DNA of 5,488 bases from Candidatus Cloacimonas sp. 4484_275 (GCA_002085205.1 NATF01000071.1:1-5488); one strand, 5' to 3'. Shown: positions 1-5,470, counted from the first letter of the stretch. The notes: generated by a model not told the origin, from the sequence alone. Numbers and translations: made by a program.

Positions 1-497
1 AAGTTCCAAAGCATCATCAAATCAAATTTTTTTTCGGAAGAATCGAGAGAAATTTTCGGTAAAAACGCCGAAATTTCAATTTCCGTTTCGGAACTCAAAT
101 TTTGATAAAATTCAAATTCGAATCGTGAAATTATTTTCTTCATTTCCTCAAAATTGTCCGTTTCCCAATGCTTTTTCGCTTCTTCCAAAAAGACGGAATA
201 ATATTGTCTCATCGGAAAAAACTTTACCGAATGTCGAAATATTTGACTAAATTCCTTGTCATTTTTTGACCTGATTTTTAGTTCAAAAAATACATTTATC
301 TCTTGTCCGCATTTGAAAACTTGTTCGAAATCGTTTTCAAAAGCATTTTGCAAATTGGTTTGGATTAAAATTCCCGAAGAGAGTTTTTTTGCCGTTATTT
401 CGGAAAAATCGGCGTCGTTTCCTCGATATGAAGAGAGCAGAAGCATGCTGAAAGAAACAATTCCCGAAACGACTTTGCTTAATAAATTTTCGAACAT
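1..497 (-). CDS. Exported protein, N-terminal part, possibly DUF4390-like (runs off left edge)
   Basis: The frame is open for 165 codons from ATG 497-495 to the window edge with no stop, so the C-terminus is missing. The start is supported by a GAGG ribosome binding site at 503-506, spaced 5 bases from the ATG. Residues 1 to about 25 look like a signal peptide or anchor (MFENLLSKVV, then a hydrophobic stretch with SMLLLSS), so the product probably acts in the periplasm or envelope. The mature part alternates hydrophobic residues (SSGILIQTNL, then FKCGQEINVFFELKI at about 61-75) and ends in the window with FLPKISLD and FDLMMLWN. A short-strand domain with a 'GxxInvfFEL' segment resembles DUF4390 proteins in layout, but this is a by-eye likeness with no diagnostic motif. 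It has a single Cys (C63). A strong hairpin terminator ends 10 bases before the start codon, leaving no room for a promoter between them. Function is unknown; that the gene is real is fairly certain. Confidence 0.72.
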   Translation of the reverse strand, partial: MFENLLSKVVSGIVSFSMLLLSSYRGNDADFSEITAKKLSSGILIQTNLQNAFENDFEQVFKCGQEINVFFELKIRSKNDKEFSQIFRHSVKFFPMRQYYSVFLEEAKKHWETDNFEEMKKIISRFEFEFYQNLSSETEIEISAFLPKISLDSSEKKFDLMMLWN

Positions 498-507
498 TTT
501 TTCCTCA

Positions 508-542
508 AAAAAACTCTGACAGCATTTCTGTCAGAGTTTTTT
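508..542 (-). terminator. Strong intrinsic terminator, symmetric (could work on both strands)
   Basis: A perfect 15-bp stem (508-522 with 528-542) encloses a 5-base loop. The core is ACTCTGACAG / CTGTCAGAGT, flanked by an A run on one side and a T run on the other. Read on the minus strand it lies 18 bases after the stop of the outer-membrane barrel gene and ends in a U tract, as an intrinsic terminator should. The A and T runs make it equally good on the plus strand. It also sits directly ahead of the next minus-strand gene, whose ribosome binding site starts one base beyond the stem, so it could act as an attenuator for that gene. Confidence 0.9.
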
Positions 543-560
543 GAAAAAGTACGATGTCAA

Positions 561-1370
561 TTAAAATCCTAACCAAGGACCGATGCTCAATGTTAATCCG
601 TTCATGTTGGAATCCGGCTCGTTTTCGATTTTAACGGATTCTCCGTTACGTTTTGCTTTCCAGCCGTCGGAAGAGTAGCTGAGAATATAACCGGCTTCGG
701 CTCGAATTCCCAGCCAGTCCAGAAAATGATACATAAACATCACTTTCGGTTGGAAAATAAGGAAGTTTTGTTTCAGGGTAAGTTTGCTCACATAATCGTA
801 ATAATCGTCCAAATGTTCACTGCCGGCGTCATCAAAATCGTAATTGGGAATTTCGCCGTTGTCATCGGTTTGAGAAATTTTTACGGAATTATAACCGCCA
901 CCGAGGAGAAAACCGAACGAGCCGACAAAATGTTCCGAAAATGCGAATCTTTTATCGAGGGTAACACCGCCGAATTTTACTTTGTAATTTGCTTTTCTGG
1001 AAACAATCGCCGTATCGGGAATTCCGTTTTTGAAATGAATCCATTCGTGTTTGGTGGTTTCCGAGTTATCGTAACCGGCTCCCATTCCGCCAACAAACCA
1101 ACCTTTGCCGACATTTCCTTTTCCGCCGCCGCCTTGAAGCAAAAATCCTTTTTCCGAAAAAGTTTCGCTTTTAAAACCAAGTTCGGAGAGAACATTATTG
1201 ATGTCGGTAACATCGGGTTTATACCAAACGGGAATCCAAGAACCGCCTCCGTGTCCGACGGAATATTCCTTTTTTCCCTTTTTATGAATTTTTTTCACAT
1301 TGAGAACATCGGAATCTTTATCAACCAATTCTCCATTTTCGTTTATGATTTTGTCGCGTGCTCCGAACAT
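561..1370 (-). CDS. Outer-membrane beta-barrel domain, C-terminal part of a frameshifted gene
   Basis: The frame gives 269 residues from the ATG at 1370, but that ATG is probably not a real start. It has no good ribosome binding site and no signal peptide, and the frame stays open upstream to about 1416. The protein looks like an outer-membrane barrel: alternating strands (for example FLIFQPKVMFMYHF and LGIRAEAGYILSYS, about 203-233), a Gly-rich segment at about 79-100, an acidic Asp/Tyr-rich loop at about 168-193, no Cys, and a C-terminal strand LTLSIGPWLGF ending in Phe, the usual BAM recognition pattern. The preceding gene supplies the missing signal peptide and ends in PYIGI. Joining the frames with one extra base gives PYIGILIDFMFG, a natural first strand. 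I therefore read both as one protein of about 351 residues. The specific family and role (porin, structural or adhesive) cannot be told. Confidence 0.75.
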   Translation of the reverse strand: MFGARDKIINENGELVDKDSDVLNVKKIHKKGKKEYSVGHGGGSWIPVWYKPDVTDINNVLSELGFKSETFSEKGFLLQGGGGKGNVGKGWFVGGMGAGYDNSETTKHEWIHFKNGIPDTAIVSRKANYKVKFGGVTLDKRFAFSEHFVGSFGFLLGGGYNSVKISQTDDNGEIPNYDFDDAGSEHLDDYYDYVSKLTLKQNFLIFQPKVMFMYHFLDWLGIRAEAGYILSYSSDGWKAKRNGESVKIENEPDSNMNGLTLSIGPWLGF

Positions 1371-1378
1371 AAAATCAA

Positions 1379-1615
1379 TTAAATTCCGATATAAGGCTTT
1401 TCGTAAATATCGATTTTACCGTGAGAATCCGGAGTTAAAGTTTTGGTAACAACGATTTTGCCGTTATCGTCATTTACATTTACTTCAATGTTCTGCAGTT
1501 TCTGATCCAATTTTTTCATCTCTTTGTCCAAAATTACTTCCACATTCTTTTGTGCCCACGCAAACATTCCCAAAAGAATGAAACCTACAACCATCACAAC
1601 CATTTTTTTCTTCAT
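1379..1615 (-). CDS. Signal-peptide-bearing N-terminal part of the split outer-membrane protein
   Basis: This 78-residue frame starts at ATG 1615-1613 behind a strong AAGGAGG site that overlaps the stop codon of the gene before it, so the two are translationally close and share a transcript. MKKKMVVMVVGFILLGMFAWAQ is a clear type I signal peptide with likely cleavage after AWA. The rest has a charged helical stretch (VILDKEMKKLDQKLQNIEV, about 27-45) and then short strands, ending abruptly at PYIGI. Only 8 bases separate its stop from the ATG of the barrel ORF. It could be a free-standing small periplasmic protein. The better reading is that it is the export signal and N-terminus of the barrel protein, cut off by loss of one base in the TTT run near 1380-1382 (or a sequencing error there). 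Confidence 0.72.
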   Translation of the reverse strand: MKKKMVVMVVGFILLGMFAWAQKNVEVILDKEMKKLDQKLQNIEVNVNDDNGKIVVTKTLTPDSHGKIDIYEKPYIGI

Positions 1616-1625
1616 CGTATCCTCC

Positions 1626-2123
1626 TTAATTTTTTGAATATTTTAGATTTTCGATATTTTGAACTTTTACTTCTCCTTCCTCGGTTTCAATTTGTCCGAT
1701 ATAAACATTTTTCGGAACTTTAATCGTGTAGGAAACGCGCGCGCATTCGTTTTTTCCGTAAGCAACGCTTCTGACGGTCAGTCCGTTTTCCTCGTTAACC
1801 GTAATGAAGGTGTTCTTCAGTTGTTTGAGTGAATTGGAACATTGTTTTACCGCGGTTATTTCCAGATAATCTTTGTTCCAACCTTCGATTTTGATATCAC
1901 CTTTTCGGTTGAAAACATGCAAATAAATCGGAAAATTTACCTTCAATTTTTGGAAAAATATTTCCTCGTAAATCGGCTCTTGCAACAAAGTTCTTCCGTT
2001 GGAATTATCGAACGAATTTTGGGAAAAATCCGCAATCGGACCACCGGACGCAATTTCCCGATAATTCAGCGAATACAAGAAAATATTTATCACTAAAGCA
2101 ATGAACAAAAATGTCTTTTTCAT
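1626..2123 (-). CDS. Exported DUF4097-like (putative adhesin-type) beta-strand protein
   Basis: The product has 165 residues. I chose ATG 2123-2121 because GGAGG (2129-2133) is spaced 5 bases from it; the adjacent ATG at 2126 would be only 2 bases away, and the upstream in-frame TTG at 2183 lies above a sigma-54 promoter. MKKTFLFIALVINIFLYSL is a signal peptide without a lipobox Cys. The mature part has the signature of DUF4097 proteins: 'FNRKGDIKIEGWNKDYLEITAVK' (about 71-93, G-x-I-x-I-x-G-W-x-K) and 'VSYTIKVPKNVYIGQIETEEGEVKVQNI' (about 130-157). Such proteins form beta-helix-like stacks in the envelope; their biochemical role is generally unknown. It stops soon after the first 'G-x-V-x-V' turn, so it is short for the family, which usually has several more repeats. 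Cys95 and Cys127 could form a disulphide. It is the first gene of the sigma-54 unit and is followed 10 bases later by the outer-membrane protein gene. Confidence 0.82.
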   Translation of the reverse strand: MKKTFLFIALVINIFLYSLNYREIASGGPIADFSQNSFDNSNGRTLLQEPIYEEIFFQKLKVNFPIYLHVFNRKGDIKIEGWNKDYLEITAVKQCSNSLKQLKNTFITVNEENGLTVRSVAYGKNECARVSYTIKVPKNVYIGQIETEEGEVKVQNIENLKYSKN

Positions 2124-2129
2124 CATAAC

Positions 2130-2165
2130 CTCCTTGCTATTTTCGCTTTTATTTTCAGCAAGGAG
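2130..2165 (-). promoter_or_regulatory. Inverted repeat able to sequester the DUF4097-like gene's ribosome binding site
   Basis: A perfect 9-bp inverted repeat, CTCCTTGCT (2165-2157 in minus sense) and AGCAAGGAG (2138-2130), is separated by 18 bases. The second arm contains the Shine-Dalgarno core of the gene starting at 2123. Any RNA that begins upstream of 2165, such as read-through from the dehydrogenase gene, could fold to hide the ribosome binding site. RNA started at the sigma-54 promoter (about 2146) would lack the first arm and stay open. Whether it works this way is inference; the repeat itself is plain in the sequence. Confidence 0.6.
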
Positions 2166-2172
2166 TGTGCCA
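2157..2172 (-). promoter_or_regulatory. Sigma-54 (RpoN) -24/-12 promoter
   Basis: In minus sense the sequence is TGGCACACTCCTTGCT. This matches the sigma-54 consensus TGGCAC-N5-TTGCW exactly, with the invariant GG (2171-2170) and GC (2159-2158) separated by the required 10 bases. The predicted start is near 2146, giving a leader of about 23 bases that keeps the AAGGAGG site of the DUF4097-like gene. It sits in the only sizeable gap before that gene, in the right orientation. Sigma-54 promoters need an enhancer-binding ATPase; its likely sites are upstream (see the dyads at 2202-2296). Confidence 0.82.
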
Positions 2173-2201
2173 TGTCGTTCCAATATGTTTTATCTGCTTT
2201 T

Positions 2202-2296
2202 ATAACAGCAAGTTATGAAGATAAATATTTTCTTCGGAGATTCCGAAAAATTATCGCTCGGATAAATCCGGCTCCGTTTCCTTATCATTTTGATAA
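2202..2296. promoter_or_regulatory. Cluster of four short dyads upstream of the sigma-54 promoter
   Basis: Four perfect short inverted repeats lie in this gap: ATAAC-AGCAA-GTTAT (2202-2216), TTCGGA-GAT-TCCGAA (2233-2247), CGGAT-AA-ATCCG (2259-2270) and TTATCA-TTT-TGATAA (2282-2296). The last three are centred about 24.5 bases apart, roughly 94 to 143 bases upstream of the predicted start. That is where sigma-54 activators usually bind. Their sequences differ, so they are not clear copies of one operator. None is followed by a T tract in either direction, so I do not call them terminators, although the one at 2282-2296 lies 8 bases after the dehydrogenase stop. Confidence 0.35.
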
Positions 2297-2304
2297 AGCT
2301 GATT

Positions 2305-3666
2305 TTATTTTATGTAAACCGTTTTAATATTCACAAATTCCTTGATTCCGTAATGAGAGAGTTCCCTTCCGTATCCGCTCGATTTAACTCCGCCGAAAGG
2401 AAGTCGCGGGTCGGAGCGAACAAAATCATTCACGAAACAGCAACCGGCTTCAATTTCTTCGGCAGCTAAACGTTCTCCTTTTTCTATGTCGGAAGTAAAA
2501 ATCGCGGCACCCAAACCGAATACGGAATCGTTGGCAATTCGAATGGCGTCTTTCTCGTCTTTTGCCGGAATTATGACGGCAACGGGACCGAACAATTCTT
2601 CGGAATATGCGGGCATATTTTCGGTCACATTTGTCAGAACGGTTGCCGGATAGAAATTTCCGTCCGTGTCGGGAATTTGTCCGCCGAGCAAACAAACGGC
2701 TCCTTGTTCGATGCTTTGCACAACTTGTCGGTGCAATTCATCGCGTAAATCTTTGCGAGCGAGCGGTCCGATGTTTGTGTCATCGTTCATCGGATTTCCC
2801 GATTTCTGAACCGCCATTTTTTGCAAAAGCAAACTTTCGAATTTCTCTTTTATTTCCTCCACCACGATAAATCGTTTGGCGGCAATGCAACTTTGTCCGG
2901 AATTTATGAGCTTGCTGGTAATACAAATATCAACGGTTTTTTCCAAATCGGCATCTTTTAGAATTATGTAAGCATCGCTGCCGCCGAGTTCCAAAACCGT
3001 TTTTTTGAGGAGTTTTCCCGCCTTTTCGGCAACTGCTTTTCCGGCTTCGGTGCTGCCGGTGAGAGTGGCGGCTTTGACCAGCGGATTCTCAATGACGAAA
3101 TTTATCTTGTCGCTTTTGATAAGGAAGGATTTGAACACATTTTCCGGAAAACCGGCTTTGCGGAAAATATCTTCGATCGCCAACGCGCAGCCGGGAACGT
3201 TGGAAGCATGTTTCAAAATGCCTACATTTCCTGCCATAAGAGCCGGAGCGGCGAAACGAAAAACTTGCCAAAAAGGAAAATTCCACGGCATAATCGCAAG
3301 AACGATTCCCAACGGCTGAAAACTGACGAAACTTTTGGAAGCATCTGTTTCAATAATTTCATCGGAAAGAAATTTTTCGGCGTTTTCAGCGTAATAATCG
3401 CAAACCCAAGCGCATTTATTAACTTCCGCAACGCTTTCCCGATAAATCTTTCCCATCTCTTCCGTAATCAGTTTTCCGTAGTTTTCCGCATTTTTACGCA
3501 AAATTTCAGCGGCATTTTTCATCAATCTTGCGCGCGTTTGAAAATCCGTTTTTCGCCATTTCAAAAAAGCTTTCTGCGTTTTAGCGATAGCTTCTTTGAT
3601 TTCCGCCTCGCTCATCTCTTTGTATTCTTTGATTATTGCGCCCGTAAAAGGATTAATTGATTTCAT
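2305..3666 (-). CDS. sad: NAD(P)-dependent succinate-semialdehyde dehydrogenase, Sad (YneI) type
   Basis: A complete aldehyde dehydrogenase of 453 residues that oxidises an aldehyde, probably succinate semialdehyde, to the acid in the cytoplasm. All catalytic elements are present: Asn129 in IMPWNFPFWQ, Lys152 in ILKHASN, the cofactor-loop GSTEAG at 204-209, the general base Glu226 in LELGGSD, the nucleophile Cys260 in NSGQSC, and EELFGP at 356-361. Motifs such as LAIMPWNFP-WQV, LKHA-NV-GCA, RDELH-QV and FGGVK-SG-GRELSH-G closely match E. coli Sad, better than GabD. The length equals the family norm (about 455-462). The start at 3666 has a GGGAGG site 6 bases upstream; the in-frame start at 3717 would overlap the transporter gene and is rejected. 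It follows the DMT transporter gene by 19 bases, suggesting one transcript. The cofactor and natural substrate cannot be fixed from sequence. Confidence 0.92.
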   Translation of the reverse strand: MKSINPFTGAIIKEYKEMSEAEIKEAIAKTQKAFLKWRKTDFQTRARLMKNAAEILRKNAENYGKLITEEMGKIYRESVAEVNKCAWVCDYYAENAEKFLSDEIIETDASKSFVSFQPLGIVLAIMPWNFPFWQVFRFAAPALMAGNVGILKHASNVPGCALAIEDIFRKAGFPENVFKSFLIKSDKINFVIENPLVKAATLTGSTEAGKAVAEKAGKLLKKTVLELGGSDAYIILKDADLEKTVDICITSKLINSGQSCIAAKRFIVVEEIKEKFESLLLQKMAVQKSGNPMNDDTNIGPLARKDLRDELHRQVVQSIEQGAVCLLGGQIPDTDGNFYPATVLTNVTENMPAYSEELFGPVAVIIPAKDEKDAIRIANDSVFGLGAAIFTSDIEKGERLAAEEIEAGCCFVNDFVRSDPRLPFGGVKSSGYGRELSHYGIKEFVNIKTVYIK

Positions 3667-3685
3667 CTGTTTCCTCCCGCAAAAT

Positions 3686-4555
3686 TTATTTTTTCTGCAA
3701 AACGATTCCGAAAACAATAAAAATTAGTCCGATAAAAGTTGAAAACAAAATTTTTTCTCCGACGACAAAATTAATGAAAATTAGCGACAGAAAAGGAGTG
3801 AGATAAATCAAATTGTTTACATGAGCGGTTGTTTCCGCATATTTCAGAGCGTAGAGCCAGAGAACAAAAGTGATTCCCATTTCAAACAATCCGATATAAA
3901 CGGAACCGATGATTCCGTATAATCCGGGAAATTTTAAATCGGAGAAAATCAAAAAATAGATAAGAATCAGCAGAAAACCGACGGCAAAATTCAAAAAAAG
4001 TTTGATGATTTCGTCTGTCCGATTTCTAAGATTGAAAATCCAGAAAATTGCCCAAATTATCGAACTGAAAAGCGCCAAAAAAATTCCGAGAGAATTTTCC
4101 GTTCCCATTCCCGAAAGATTTCCTTTCGTTGAAATGATGACAACTCCCCCAAAACTTATGAAGATAGCGAAGATGTTTTTCAAACGAATTTTTTGTTTTA
4201 ACAACGGAATTGAAAGTAACACGATCATAATCGGCCAAACGAAATTTAGCGGTTGAGCAAGTTGCGCCGGAATTAGCGAATATGCTTTAAAAAGAATGAG
4301 ATAATAAAGAAAGGGATTAAAAAAACCGAGAACCATCGAGGTAAAAATATCTTTTCGGGAAAGTTTTTTCAAAAGAGAAAGCTTTTTTTGAAAACACAGG
4401 AAGGCAAAAAGAAAAAGGAAAGATGTAAGTGATGATATCAGAAGCAATTGCAGAAAATTTTCGTAACGCAGAGAAATCTTGAAAGCGGAAGCGGAAGTTG
4501 ACCAAAAAAGAACCGAAAGAAAAGCGAACAGATAAGATTTTTGCCGATTTTCCAT
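3686..4555 (-). CDS. DMT-superfamily transporter, EamA family, 10 membrane helices
   Basis: The 289-residue membrane protein has the typical length and two-fold EamA repeat of drug/metabolite transporters: the first domain at about 8-143 and the second at about 155-288, each with five hydrophobic segments. Family marks include the helix-1 FWSTSASAFK, the AQPLNFVWPIM segment at about 100-110 ahead of helix 4, and LTPFLSLIFINFVVGE at about 252-267, the well-conserved end of the second repeat. These proteins usually export or import small metabolites through the inner membrane; the substrate cannot be read from sequence. I start it at ATG 4555-4553. The TTG three bases upstream is also in frame. 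The ribosome binding site is weak (an A-rich stretch with GAAAG about 14 bases upstream). The next gene is the semialdehyde dehydrogenase, 19 bases downstream, so the two may handle a shared metabolite, though this is only context. Confidence 0.9.
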   Translation of the reverse strand: MENRQKSYLFAFLSVLFWSTSASAFKISLRYENFLQLLLISSLTSFLFLFAFLCFQKKLSLLKKLSRKDIFTSMVLGFFNPFLYYLILFKAYSLIPAQLAQPLNFVWPIMIVLLSIPLLKQKIRLKNIFAIFISFGGVVIISTKGNLSGMGTENSLGIFLALFSSIIWAIFWIFNLRNRTDEIIKLFLNFAVGFLLILIYFLIFSDLKFPGLYGIIGSVYIGLFEMGITFVLWLYALKYAETTAHVNNLIYLTPFLSLIFINFVVGEKILFSTFIGLIFIVFGIVLQKK

Positions 4556-4674
4556 CAAATTTTTTCTTTCATAAATTTCTTGTTAAAGATCGCAGAAAAC
4601 ATCATTTCCGAAAACGATTTTCCAATAAACAAAGCCGATTCAAAACGGTTGCGAGTGAAATTTTCCTTCCGAGA
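4556..4674 (-). other. Intergenic gap without clear terminator or promoter
   Basis: The 119 bases between the P-loop NTPase stop and the transporter start contain no convincing hairpin-plus-U-tract and no good -35/-10 pair. Only small dyads are visible, such as GAAAA-TCG-TTTTC. A five-codon reading frame (ATG at 4572-4570, M-K-E-K-I) ends in TGATG, its stop overlapping the transporter ATG. This is probably chance, but translational coupling is possible. Confidence 0.35.
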
Positions 4675-5364
4675 TTAAATTCCGTGAACCGGCGGAAGTT
4701 CCCACGGTTTATTGAGAAAATAGTTTAAAACGATTTTCTTTTTCCCGGAAATCACATCCGGAATTTTTTCGGAATATTTGTCCAAAACCAAGAAAAACCG
4801 GAATTTCAGATTTTTTTCCGTTTCCACTTCCCGAACGATTTTGACGCCTTCCACGACGGTTTCTTTATCGGTGAATTCCATCAAATTAGTATTGCAAATT
4901 ATTTCGGTAATTTTCATTTTTGAGACGGCTTCCAATTGTTCCATCATTTTCAAAATGTCATTTTTGGTGGAAGTGAAAGGTCTTTTCGTGTTTACGATAA
5001 ATTGCATTTCATAGCCGCGATTTTTGATTTCCCGTTCGTATCTGGAAAGCGTTCTGCATCCGGAAGGATCACCGCCGACATCGAGGATAACCGTTTTTTC
5101 GGTGTTTTCAATAGAACCTTTGATTTTCGGCGAAAGCATCGGTAAATCGGCAAAACGATTTTCGCCTTCCGGAGCGACCACTTCTATTCCTTCCTTTTGA
5201 AATTGTTCCACCACATCTCTGCTGCGAAAATAGGGATTCACAACATCGAGATCAACCAAAACAGTGGGTTCTCCCGCATCGTGAAGTCTTTTGGCGAGAT
5301 TGATGGAATATTCGCTTTTGCCGCTTCCGAACGCTCCGATTACAATGTATAATTTTCGTTTCAT
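4675..5364 (-). CDS. MinD/CobQ-type P-loop ATP-binding protein of unknown role
   Basis: The product has 229 residues and starts at ATG 5364-5362 behind GAGG with ideal spacing; the in-frame start at 5406 lies in a leader hairpin and has no such site. It is a soluble SIMIBI-class nucleotide-binding protein. The P-loop is IGAFGSGKSEYS at 9-20 (GxxGxGKS, without the extra signature Lys of the MinD deviant Walker A). A switch I-like VDLDVVNPYFRSRD lies at 37-50, and the Walker B/switch II VILDVGGDPSG at 92-102. NTKRPFT (125-131) and IICNTNL (155-161) are later base-recognition-type strands. 'DLDxVNPYFRSR' is typical of a family of short MinD-like proteins often annotated only as ATP-binding, sometimes found beside 2-oxoacid:ferredoxin oxidoreductase genes; none are seen in this window. 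Partner and function are unknown. No terminator follows it, so it may share a transcript with the transporter. Confidence 0.85.
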   Translation of the reverse strand: MKRKLYIVIGAFGSGKSEYSINLAKRLHDAGEPTVLVDLDVVNPYFRSRDVVEQFQKEGIEVVAPEGENRFADLPMLSPKIKGSIENTEKTVILDVGGDPSGCRTLSRYEREIKNRGYEMQFIVNTKRPFTSTKNDILKMMEQLEAVSKMKITEIICNTNLMEFTDKETVVEGVKIVREVETEKNLKFRFFLVLDKYSEKIPDVISGKKKIVLNYFLNKPWELPPVHGI

Positions 5365-5377
5365 AATTCCTCTTTTT

Positions 5378-5406
5378 TTGCGGCAAACGGAAAACCGCTT
5401 CCGCAA
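5378..5406 (-). promoter_or_regulatory. Stable leader hairpin directly upstream of the NTPase ribosome binding site
   Basis: In minus sense TTGCGG (5406-5401) pairs with CCGCAA (5383-5378), and an inner AAG-CGG / CCG-TTT stem closes a TTTT loop, with a single bulged G. This gives about 12 base pairs, GC-rich in an AT-rich setting. It is followed on the minus strand by a run of A, then GAGG and the start codon, so it is not a minus-strand terminator. It also lacks a T tract on the plus strand. It would sit in the 5' untranslated leader of the NTPase mRNA and may stabilise it or modulate initiation. Confidence 0.5.
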
Positions 5407-5421
5407 CTTTCATTTCTATCA

Positions 5422-5470
5422 AAGATGACGGTTTTGTAAAAAGTCGTTTCAAACTTGAAAATGTCATCTT
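5422..5470. repeat. Inverted repeat with nested hairpin
   Basis: AAGATGAC (5422-5429) and GTCATCTT (5463-5470) are perfect inverted copies. Between them TTTCAA-AC-TTGAAA (5447-5460) is a second perfect dyad. The right arm belongs to the repeat-like sequence that runs off the window edge, so the structure may mark the end of an inserted small repeat element. Confidence 0.45.

Noticed and set aside
256..519. Plus-strand open frame of 87 codons near the left edge
   Set aside because: It is a shadow of the minus-strand gene starting at 497, which has a good ribosome binding site and signal peptide. This frame also ends inside the terminator.
726..1382. Long plus-strand open frame (218 codons) opposite the outer-membrane barrel gene
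   Set aside because: It lies fully antisense to a frame with clear barrel features, has no ribosome binding site or recognisable domain, and its Phe/Ile-rich composition is what the complement of an AT-rich gene gives.
1379..1391. Programmed -1 frameshift site joining the two outer-membrane ORFs
   Set aside because: A -1 shift would join the frames, but there is no X-XXY-YYZ heptamer and no obvious downstream stimulatory hairpin, so a lesion or sequencing error is more likely.
1736..1744. CGCGCGCG-like run as a possible Z-DNA or regulatory site
   Set aside because: It is explained by codons for Cys-Ala-Arg within the DUF4097-like gene and has no other supporting structure.
2124..2183. Upstream in-frame TTG (2183) as start of the DUF4097-like protein
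   Set aside because: It would place the sigma-54 promoter inside the coding region and bury the signal peptide 20 residues in; the AGGAGG site before 2123 decides the start.
2233..2247. TTCGGA-GAT-TCCGAA hairpin as a terminator for the dehydrogenase
   Set aside because: The stem is only 6 bp and is followed by A-rich rather than U-rich sequence on the minus strand.
2450..3660. Several open frames of 65 to 150 codons on both strands inside the dehydrogenase gene
   Set aside because: They overlap a full-length, motif-complete aldehyde dehydrogenase and have odd Arg- or Phe-rich composition without start signals.
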